Source of the DNA: Apostichopus japonicus
Lineage: Eukaryota; Echinodermata; Holothuroidea; Aspidochirotida; Stichopodidae
Direction of reading: 5' to 3'
Length of the DNA stretch: 64,000 nt
Assembly: GCF_037975245.1 (NCBI RefSeq)
Contig: NC_092565.1
Span: forward strand, 3,905,499 to 3,969,498
Positions 27,201 to 39,200 of the stretch are shown here, piece after piece. A program made the translations under genes and the position numbers. The notes below the pieces were generated by a model. That model was not told the origin of the DNA. It did not search any database and saw only the letters and a list, made by a program, of their open reading frames with translations. Position 1 is the stretch's first letter, and every line of letters starts with the position of its first letter.

Positions 27201-30200
27201 TGAAATCTCATGGGCAGTATCTTGTGTCAAAGGTCAGAGCTGCTTTACATACCGAGTTAACGTATATATCAAGTTGCTAATTTCCGGCATTTTTATCCAC
27301 ATACCTTCCGACTGTTATTCAAAAACAAGTCACTGCAATTTATCAAACTAAACCACATGCTGCTCTTACTCTTTGGTTCTCAAAATTTCAAGATGAAAGA
27401 GACAGATTTCTTTTCGTGTAATATCTACATATGTGCATCTCGTACACGATCCATGCGAAGAAATGCCTAAACTGGTGAGGCATCTGCCGTTACATGGTGT
27501 GGATTGAGGCCTCCTTAAAAATGTGATAAAATAAAAAATGACAACCCAGATGGAATAAAGAAGAGCTTGAGGTACTGGGGTATAAATGCTCACAAGTAAC
27601 GTGGCTAGAGATTAATCGTGTTTACTTAAGAGAAGGCTTTGCTCCAAAATGTGTCACATGATGCAGTGCATGGTTTAAGTTTACAGTCATCCATCACACA
27701 ATTCCTATGACTCTAACTATTTGATCTTACTCTGGTGGTATATTCCAGAACTTTAAAAGTTCATCAAGAGGAAGATGTTTCTTCAATACCCAATTTACCT
27801 GTGACAAGAGGATATTTGCAAATAAAGTAATAAGTAGTATCACAGTCTGCATCATTCCAAGATCCGTCTTCGCTCCATCTCATCGCCGCACAATTCTCTC
27901 TGTCGTTGCCTGGAGGATGGGGAGGGAAGAAAGAGAGACGATTAACGTGCACGTGCGGTAACGAAAGCAGAGTTGAAAGACTCCAGAACCGTTCGATTCG
28001 TTGACATAGTCTCGGTTAAAACCTTCAAGAAATAAAGACTTGCTTACAAACTAGTGTTGAGATTAACTGCTTACCAGTTGCAGGTTGGGGAATGGAAGAA
28101 AATGCCTGCACGAATTTCGCCACTATCTGGTTGAGTATCTGCCCGGTTTCTCATTTATACTCACTATTATTTGGTTCATTTGAATTCCAGTTAGTATAGC
28201 TGTTGGTAGATCCGTCTGACCACTCCCAAGAGTCTTCTGAATTCAGATCATTCAATCCGATCCAGTAGTTGTTCTCCGTGTGAGTTCGTCTAGTATACAA
28301 GAAAAAAAATCAGAACCGCGGCATGAAACGTTTCCCGATGAAGGTATAATGACGGTGGTATCGAAGAACTTTGCATGCATATAGACTCCTGATGTGCAAC
28401 CTGGTTAATTCACTTTGGCTTCGGCTTTGAGTACAAAGTTTCAGTATGCTGCCGTGTCGAATGAATCTAACCGTAATAGTAATTTACCGACTTTGCAAAT
28501 CGCAGAATAAAGCCATTGCTGACTTTGCAATCGGCGGTCCCCTTCACAATTTTGCAAGGTCAGTTAGAGTAACACCAAAGTTTCCCCTTTCGGGAAACCA
28601 AGAAGAAAAAACAAAAGACATGGTCCCAAGTCTTTTCTAGTCTTGCATATAAATGATTAAATATGTTACTGAGAATTCTTCTGAAATTGATACCAATACA
28701 GTGTAATATAGGCTTATAAGTCACTGCCCATCTAGAGAAACTTCTGTTAGCTTCACTGGACAGAAGAAAGTTATACCGTCCCTAATACAGAAACGTCAGG
28801 ATCCAAGTTAACAGTCGCTGCAGGCAATGAATAATGCAGAGTTTTAAACTTGATTCCCTCACCAATTTCTTTATCCCAATATCTATAGATAGATGTCACC
28901 AGTGAACATGTCACGTTACCAAACTGTCTGTGGGTCTTCATAACAGTAAAATAACAACAGAGCAAGCTTACTTGTCTTCACATAGTAACTGCATTCTTAC
29001 TTCCCACAAAAACTACACATTACCAATTGGCACAATGTGTTACCTGGACATGGCTAACGTCTGCAGGTTTTCGTTTCCGTCCAGAATGCTCACAAGATCC
29101 GCATCGGTTCTGAGGTTTCTGCAAGCATCCAATGCATCAAACCAACTCTTCTGTTCTAAGACAGCCCTGTAACAGGCGTTGCCCATGTTTGTCCAGCCGC
29201 TGTCACAAATGTCCATGTCGGTGTTTTCCGCCACTGAAAAGAAAATTCCCATAAATTCAACGTTACTGTCTCTGTATTTAAATTTGTAAAATGGTAAATG
29301 CACAACAATGGATTAGACAAAACAATGCCATTATTACTATTTATTTCAATTAATTCAAACATGTGCTAATGAACAAATTGGAAGAGGACTGCTAAAGCAT
29401 TCCATTCATGTCAGTTCTCTGTAATGGCACATTTCTTAAATATTTTCAATTATTGCATATTAAAAATCTGAGTAATTCATCATAATTTCCAATTTCCATA
29501 AATTCAATGTTACTGTCTCATAAAATTCTTTATTTAAATATGTAAAATGGTAAATGCACAACAATGGATTTGACGAAACAACAATGCCATTACAATTAAT
29601 GTCAATTAGTTCAAACCTGTGCTATTGAAAAAATTGGAAGAGGACTGCTAAAGCATTCCATTCATGTAAATCCTCTGTAATGGCACATTCCTTAATATTT
29701 TTTTCAATTAATGCATATTAAATTCTAAGTAATTCATGGTAATTTTCAATGATTAGAAGAAACCTTAATTATTTTTTCTTTAAACAATCCCTTTGGTTGT
29801 GAATGCATGGTGACTGCTTAGTAGCTTATTGGCAACAATAGGTATTCTATATTACTTTGATCTTTAAGCACCAGAAAGTTTGATCATTGCAAACAATATT
29901 GGGAATAAAGGAAAATGTTTGGAAAATATTGAGCTAAACCCCATTTAAAACGGTAATAAATAAAATAGACTAACCATCATATTTGTACAAAATTGCAAAT
30001 ATGTCAGGGTATGTCCAACTACCTGTGAAAGAAAGAAAACAAAACAGTTTAAAGGATGTCTAGTAATTAATAAAATAAAAAATTATACAAATTTTAGAAC
30101 TGAAGTACAGCATGTAAAGAGGATTCTTTTCTTCTTTCTTTCTTTCTTTAATTTTTTTTTCTTTAAGTGAATGATGCAATTCACATCGCATACTCTCTCA

Positions 30201-33200
30201 CCTCATATAACCTATGCATTACCATATTTACCTCACTCTAGTATCTGGCAATTCTTTGTGTGCGTGCACGGCCATCTCCCTTCCGTATATAATTGCCATG
30301 CTCTAGGTACAGCATCGCTCTTCTATCGCTCTTGATAACTTCACCAATCCTTCTCATCTTACACATAAGCGTAGGAGCCTAATTTGATTTGGGGGGGCTT
30401 TCTTCTTTCAGTAGGTGCCCGAAAAATTCTCAGCATATGGCCGAACTTTCACAAAAAATTTGGGTTGGGGGGGCTCCAGCCCCCCCCCCAGCCTCCTACG
30501 CCTATGATCTTACATCTTTTTATCTCTTTGGATGCACCATTTGTGCATCTGTTTCAACGTTTCTCACTTTGAACTGTTTAGATAAGTATACGATTCTTCT
30601 TTCGAGAGTTTCGTTCGTTTTTAGCTGCCTCTTGAACACTGTTCGCGGAACGAGGCTACGCCCGTACACTAGCATGGGACTATCCTAATTTCTCCTTCCT
30701 AACGCTGATTGCGAACGTTATGTTCGTTTTGTCGACGTAAGGACCAAACTGGACTATTACGTTTCATTTTGGGGAAGTTTTCATTATGGATAAATGCGGA
30801 TCGTGCAAGCAGTTTCGACAATTTTAAACTATGGGATAAGCATAATCTGTGCCCAAAGGGCCGTCCGTGTGGGCCAAAGCAGACATGCTCGATTTGCCAG
30901 GACTGGCCCCAGCAAGGCTGGGATATGGTCAGTGCCTGGCTGACGGACAAAGCTGCCAAAAAGAAAAGAAAGTCCGGCTCCACTAATTCAGGGAAAAAGA
31001 AGCCGCCACCAGCTGAGACCCCAGGCTGCCATCCGAGATCCCAGAGGAGCCAGGCACGTCTGGTCCGCTTGAGGAAGCCGTAAGCCCTCACGGACAGGCG
31101 GAGCCACAGATGAAGCCGTGACAGTCGGCAAGCTTCCAAGGCTCACAGCCGCGGTAGAAGCCTGGGACAGACACCGGCCGTCCCACCGCCGGTAGAGATC
31201 CAGCTCTTTGCCCTTGTAGAGATCCAGCGCAGTAGGAGACATTCCCTAGATTCGGGTCAGGTTCTCCTATCACAGGTCAAGGATCTTCTGGGGCAGTTGC
31301 TGCAGAAGCTGGGACAGGCTGTATCGGAGCAACATCTTGCACCTTCCACGTCACTCCCACCGGCACCGGTAGCAGGTGACCCGATGCCAGACTATATTCA
31401 GAGGGCAGGAGAACCCATGGGAATATAACTTGTTCAGAGCCAAGTGAGTGCCCGCCTTCTCAGCAGAGACTCAGAGGACCCTCTACAGGGCATTGAGATC
31501 TCTGTGGAAGCCTTCGAGAAGTCAACAGAGGTTTTACGCCGGGTCTTCGGTTTCGAACACGAGGGGGATGCAAGTGGCCAGAAGGGGCCCGGGCGGTCTG
31601 ACATCAAAACTCACACTGAACACAGCGACCCACAAACCCTGAGCCTCCATACCAGTGGATGTCGAATTTCGGGAACGTTTTGAAGCGGTGGCACTCAATG
31701 TTGTACCGCTTTCCATCGAACATCTCACCGCACCTTCCAGTAAAATCATAAACAGTAAAAATTGACTAGAAATTATCCCATTAATTTTGAAAGAGCTCTT
31801 TTCAAAATTTTGTTTGATCTTTTGATAGGAAAATCTCTTTAGATCCCTGCCTAATTTCATCATTTCCGGTGACATTTCGGTGGAATTAAAGTAATAAATA
31901 CATCGTCCTTTCCGGTACGTTATCTTTCCCTATGATGGTTTAGTATGAAAGTAGCAAATTTAACAACAAATGCAACTTTTGAGTTTCAACACGCTGAATT
32001 GCAATAGCCCAAATATAAGGAAACTAGTCTTGGGTGCTATGACCATGACATAAAGGGTGTGAATTGTTAATTATTCGCATAATTACATTGTGGGTTGAAT
32101 TCAGAGTGAACTGAAAGATCGATTGCACATGTCTCTTCACATCTGTACAGGTGACTCACGAATATTGTCGATCCATACCATGCCATATCCTGGCATCCAA
32201 AAGTTGAATAAGGTCAAATGTAAATATTGTATAAGTATGCCAAAGTTTATTTCATCATTGTTCCCCTGGTTGGATATTGTGCCCTCATCAAGCTATAGAG
32301 CAACCATAAACACATAATTCTTCATGCATGCACCACCCCATCACCCTTTCCCCCTGCATGCCCCTTGACTTTAATCCTCCATATAATATTTAACCTTGTA
32401 ATTCCATGGGGTAATGCTAATTATCAATATATTTGGCAAGATTTTTGAAATGATGCAATTCCATACGTTGTTACCATTTCAGTCTGTATTCCCGTAAATC
32501 TACAGCGAGGCTTGTCGTATTTTAATTCTGAAGGTGCTTTTGAACTAGGAAAGAGTGATGACAGTTACACTATGCTGTCAAATATATACTGTTCAACAGC
32601 ACATGGGCAGTTGTGTGTTGAAACTGTTGAACACCTGATTGTGATATTATCTGATTATATCCAGGAAAATATCAGTTAAATGACCATGAGTGATTAAAGC
32701 CATGCACCTTTATTTTGAAATGCCATTTTGCAATCTGCAAGTGTGACATGAATGCCAAACAATGGTCGTCTACCCCAACCACCCACCAGTGGCGGAGCGT
32801 CCATACAGTCAGGGGGGGGGGGTGAATGCCCCCCCTGACAGACTCAAGTGGACTGCTGGCGCCTTTTTCAGCTTTACCACTTTTTACTTATTCGCGATTA
32901 TTGAATTTTTTATTGCGCTTTCATCTTCATATTGACATTTGCCACATTTTGTTGGTATAAATTGGCGATGACACCTATTTATTCTTCGTTTATCTGCAAT
33001 ATTAGCCAGGCCCCTAAAGGGTCATTTCCGGCGATCTAGGGTGTATCTTTACTCAAAAAATTTCTGTACGCTACGCGCCAACCTGTGGTGGCGCTCTGCT
33101 TAGATAGTGTCGAAAGCGCCCCTACAGACCTTTCTCGCCCCTCCTGATCAATACCCCAAGCTCCGCCACTGCCACCCACATTATGTAACAGCCGATATCA

Positions 33201-36200
33201 TGGTGGGAGAGTCTTTTATAATTTTTTATAGTTATAATTTATAATTTATTTACATAATTTTTTTATAATTTATTAAATTAAATTATTTTATAAACTTATT
33301 TATATGACTTATAATTTATATTTATAGTTATAATTTTTTTTTATAGTTTTCTTATAATTACCCGAATTCCAAGTTTGGTACGTAGATGCAGTAGACGCTA
33401 TGAAATAAGGTCTGGTCCACCAAGTATCCCAGTTGCAACCGGCGTTGTTCCCGTAGTCCACTACAGCAAACCATCCGCTGTCCACCGAACAACCTCCATA
33501 CGCCCGACTCACAAAGAAGTGACGGCTGATGCTATAATGACTGTGAGCAAAACGATGGGAATGAACAAAAGAGATCATTAAAGAATGAACTGTACCTACC
33601 AGCTATGAAAGAGTTTAATCCAGTGGGGTACATAGGCTGTAACATCATTCCTCTGATACATCCCATCCCAGCCAGAATAAAATAGTCCACATTTTATAGA
33701 GTAGAAAGGCTAAATAATAATTTCTCTAGTACAAAATGATCCAGTTGTGGAGAAAGTAGTTCATACTCATAGCATACGGTAGATACAGTGATGAAGAATT
33801 TCTCTTGTGTCAACCTACCCAGCAATGGAGAAATAGTTCATACTCATATCATAGATACAGTGTTAAAGAATTTCTCTTGTGTCAACCTACCCAGCTATGG
33901 AGAAATAGTTCATACTCATATCATAGATACAGTGTTAAAGAATTTCTCTTGTGTCAACCTACCCAGCTATGGAGAAATAGTTCATACTCATATCATAGAT
34001 ACAGTGTTAAAGAATTTCTCTTGTGTCAACCTACCCAGCTATGGAGAAATAGTTCATACTCATATCATAGATACAGTGTTAAAGAATTTCTCTTGTGTCA
34101 ACCTACCCAGCAATGGAGAAATAGTTCATACTCATATCATAGATACAGTGTTAAAGAATTTCTCTTGTGTCAACCTACCCAGCAATGGAGAAATAGTTCA
34201 TACTCATATCATAGATACAGTGTTAAAGAATTTCTCTTGTGTCAACCTACCCAGCTATGGAGAAATAGTTCATACTCATATCATAGATACAGTGTTAAAG
34301 AATTTCTCTTGTGTCAACCTACCCAGCTATGGAGAAATAGTTCATACTCATATCATAGATACAGTGTTAAAGAATTTCTCTTGTGTCAACCTACCCAGCT
34401 ATGGAGAAATAGTTCATACTCATATCATAGATACAGTGTTAAAGAATTTCTCTTGTGTCAACCTACCCAGCAATGGAGAAATAGTTCATACTCATATCAT
34501 AGATACAGTGTTAAAGAATTTCTCTTGTGTCAACCTACCCAGCTATGGAGAAATAGTTCATACTGGTAGTGTAGATATCCGTGTATGGTGCATAGATCAA
34601 TTGGCTGGAAGAAAAAAACCCAGTCCTTGTTGTTCCTGATGAGTCAAATGTCAAACTTTTCATTTCGTATCCACCATGAAAGAAACCAACTTTCACCTTT
34701 GAAACAAACAAAAAAAGAAGAATTAACAAGAGAAGAAAACAAGTGGAAAATATCAGCTGGGATGTAGACAGTGAATGAATTAAGGTAAATAATGGGTGGC
34801 TCCAATATGCATTATTCAGCATCTGTAAATAAGAGAATGGTGACCTACTTTGTGATTACTTTTAAATGCACCCAATTGTGACAATTTTTTACTCTCATGT
34901 CACCCTTCAAAAGCACCTTTATTGTCAGTATGAGCAGTACGAAATATCTTGTTGCTATCAGATGAAGGTAAGGAATTATTCATTATCTGTCAGTATTAGT
35001 GCTTTCAAGCATGATATGGGAGGACAGTTTAGACAGGTAGCTTTAGAAAACTGTAACAACTGGCTGTTTAAATGTCAATCCCATATGAATATTCATGAGT
35101 CTGCAATCGGATCAGCCAATTGAGACAATGTTTGCTAATGCTGATAACTATAAACTGTCCTCTCATATCATGTTTCAGAGCACTCCTATTGACAGTATGA
35201 ACATTTCTTGAAGATTACCTGATAGAAACAAGATTTTCATACTGCTCATACTGACAATACAAGTGTTTTGTAGTGAATCCATCCAAGTTTCGCTTCTTAA
35301 GAAATTTTGTTTACACTGTTTTAGCATTTTGACATCTGATGACCTGAAATGACAATTGACTTTCACTAAACACAATAGAGTTTCTTGGACTCAATACTGA
35401 ACATCAACTAATACCCACTCATGAGATCCATCCTGTCTTGAGATATCACGCTTATAAGCAGCTGGTGTCACGCACATATATATATATATACGCATATACC
35501 AACATACAACCACACAGACATGCATGTGTATGTCACCATGGTTGCATAGCTTAACAATTGTCATGGAAACCAATTGTCATGTTTGGATGGGATACCATAC
35601 TAAAGCAAAAGCTAGCCAGGGGAGCCTGATAGTTTTTTCAGAGCCACAGCTCTGCTTCCTTCATCTATATGGCTATATATATAGCACTGTCAAATCGAAT
35701 GTGATGTACTGTCACACCTGTTTGACACTGTTTGTGTCGAAACTGTTTGCAGCCGACGTTTTGTAGTTATAAGACGTAGAGCCCAGACATGCAGCCGTAG
35801 CGCTTCCATCGTTGGTGGTGTCCGACCCCTCCCACAAGTTCCTGACATTGGTGGTGCTGCTCTTCACCACCTTCATCATAACTGTCCAGTCTACGGGGAG
35901 ATGGAAAAAAATCATTCCAGAACATTTATGTCCAAGTGCGTTACAGAGGTAGCATAGGAACTCACTCATTTAGACTTTCTCATATAACCATCTTCCTAAC
36001 CCAAACCTTCCTTCACACTTCTTCCACAACATATTCTGTTTCTAAGAACATTAGAATCAGGCAAAACATGCATGTTATAAAAGTTTGAAAACATTCAAGA
36101 GAAGTGAGTTTTGATGTTAAGAATATTTTCACATGCATATAAAAAACTGGCCTAATTGTGACAATTTCTACCAAATACATACCAGTTGTGCAGTTGGAAA

Positions 36201-39200
36201 GGGCTAAGAAGTTTTGCTTAGAACTAATCACAGGACTAAAAATCCTGAGACAGGACCTGTTATCCATAAGACACGACAGCAAAAATTCAATTTCTTTGCC
36301 CCTTTCAAATTTAAGTATAATTTCTGAATCAGTTTTCTATTCTACTACACTGTCTTAACATATCTGGTGGAATAACAAAATCGTTTACCGTCTAGAGGTT
36401 CTGCCGAGGCGCATTCGCTGATGCCCGACTGGTAGCAACGATCGATGTAATCCACACCGCAATGAGTTCCCCCACTGACACAGCAGGCACAGTCCATGCG
36501 AGTGGTATCAAACGGACAATAGCAACCTGTGGTGGTGGCCGTGTACTGTATGGGAGCTGAGGGAAAAGTATATGGCCATGGACTACCATTAGCAATACTG
36601 TATGGGAGCTGAGGGAAAAGTAAATGGCCATGGACTACCATTAGTAATACTGTATGGGAGCTGAGGGAAAAGTATATGGCCATGGACTACCATTAGTAAT
36701 ACTGTATGGGAGCTGAGGGAAAAGTATATGGCCATGGACTACCATTAGCAATACTGTATGGGAGCTGAGGGAAAAGTATATGGCCATGGACTACCATTAG
36801 TAATACTGTATGGAACTGAGGGAAAAGTATATGGCCATGGACTACCATTAGCAATACTGTATGGGAACTGAGAGAAAAGTATAGGGCCATGGACTACCAT
36901 TAGCAATACTGTATGGGAGCTGAGGGAAAAGTAAATGGCCATGGACTACCATTAGCAGTACTGTTTGGGAGCTGAGGGAAAAGTATAGGGCCATGGACTA
37001 CCATTAGCAATACTGTATGGGAGCTGAGAGAAAAGTATATGGCAATGGACTACCATTAGCAATACTGTATAGGAGCTGAGGGAAAAGTAAATGGCCATGG
37101 ACTACCATTAGCAATACTGTATTGGAACTGAGAGTAAAGTATATGGCCATGGACTACCATTAGCAATACTGTTTGGGAGCTGAAGAAAAAGCATAGGGCC
37201 ATGGACTACCATCAGCAATACTGTATTGGAACTGAGAGAAAAGTATATGGCCATGGACTACCATTAGCAATACTGTATGGGAGCTGAGAGAAAAGTATAT
37301 GGCAATGGACTACCATTAGCAATACTGTATAGGAGCTGAGGGAAAAGTAAATGGCCATGGACTACCATTAGCAATACTGTATTGGAACTGAGAGTAAAGT
37401 ATATGGCCATGGACTACCATTAGCAATACTGTTTGGGAGCTGAAGGAAAAGCATAGGGCCATGGACTACCATTAGCAATACTGTATTGGAACTGAGAGAA
37501 AAGTATATGGCCATGGACTACCATTAGCAATACTGTATGGGAGATGAGAGAAAAGTATATGGTCATGGACTACCATTAGCAATACTGTATGGGAGCTGAG
37601 GGAAAAGTATATGGCCATGGACTACCATTAGCAATACTGTATGGGAGCTGAGGGAAAAGTATATGGCCATGGACTACCATTTGCAATACTGTATGGGAGA
37701 TGAAAGAAAAGTATATGGCCATGGACTACCATTAGTAATACTGTATGGGAGCTGAGGGAAAAGTATATGGCCATGGACTACCATTAGCAATACTGTATGG
37801 GAGCTGAGGGAAAAGTATATGGCCATGGACTACCATTAGTAATACTGTATGGGAGCTGAGGGAAAAGTATATGGCCATGGACTACCATTAGCAATACTGT
37901 ATGGGAGCTGAGGGAAAAGTATATGGCCATGGACTACCATTAGCAGTACTGTTTGGGAGCTGAGGGAAAAGTATAGGGCCATGGACTACCATTAGCAATA
38001 CTGTATGGGAACTGAGAGAAAAGTATATGGCCATGGACTACCATTAGTAATACTGTATGGGAACTGAGAGAAAAGTATATGGCAATGGACTACCATTAGC
38101 AATTCTGTATGGGAGGCTGGGAGCTGAGGGAAAAGTATATGGCCATGGACTACAATTAGCAATAGTGTATAGGAGATGAGGGAAAAGTATATGGTCATGG
38201 ACTACCATTAGCAATACTGTATGGGAACTGAGAGAAAAGTATATGGCCATGTACTACCATAAGCAATACTGTATGGGAGCTGAGGGAAAAGTATATGGCC
38301 ATGGACTACAATTAGCAATACTGTATGGAACTGAGGGAAAAGTATATGGCCATGGACTACAGTTAGCAATACTGTATGGAACTGAGAGAAAAGTATATGG
38401 CCATGGACTACCATTAGCAATACTGTATGGGAGCTGAGGGAAAAGTATATGGCCATGGACTACCATTAGCAATACTGTATGGGAGATGAGGGAAAGTATA
38501 TGGCCATGGACTACCATTAGCAATACTGTATGGGAACTGAGAGAAAAGTATATGGCCATGGACTACCATTAGCAATACTGTATGGGAGCTGAGGGAAAAG
38601 TAAATGGCCATGGACTACCATTAGCAATACTGTATGGAACTGAGGGAAAAGTATATGGCCATGGACTACCATTAGCAATACTGTATGGGAACTGAGAGAA
38701 AAGTATAGGGCCATGGACTACAATGAGCAATACTGTTTGGGAGCTGAGGGAAAAGTATAGGGCCATTGCCTACCATTAGCAATGCTGTATGGGAGCTGAG
38801 GGAAAAGTATAGGGCCATGAACTACCATTAGTCATACTGTATGGGAGATGAAGGAAAAGTATATGGCCATGGACTACCATTAGCAAAACTGTATGGGAGC
38901 TGAGGGAAAAGTATAGGGCCATGGACTACCATTAGCAATACTGTATGGGAGATGAGGGAAAGTATATGGCCATGGACTACCATTAGCAATACTGTATGGG
39001 AACTGAGAGAAAAGTATATGGCCATGGACTACCATTAGCAATACTGTATGGGAGCTGATGGAAAAGTAAATGGCCATGGACTACCATTAGTAATACTGTA
39101 TGGAACTGAGGGAAAAGTATATGGCCATGGACTACCATTAGCAATACTGTATGGGAACTGAGAGAAAAGTATAGGGCCATGGACTACAATGAGCAATACT

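Noticed and set aside
33788..34639. A 283-codon plus-strand repeat protein (NFSCVNLPS units)
   Set aside because: It is the antisense of the 72-bp splice-donor array.
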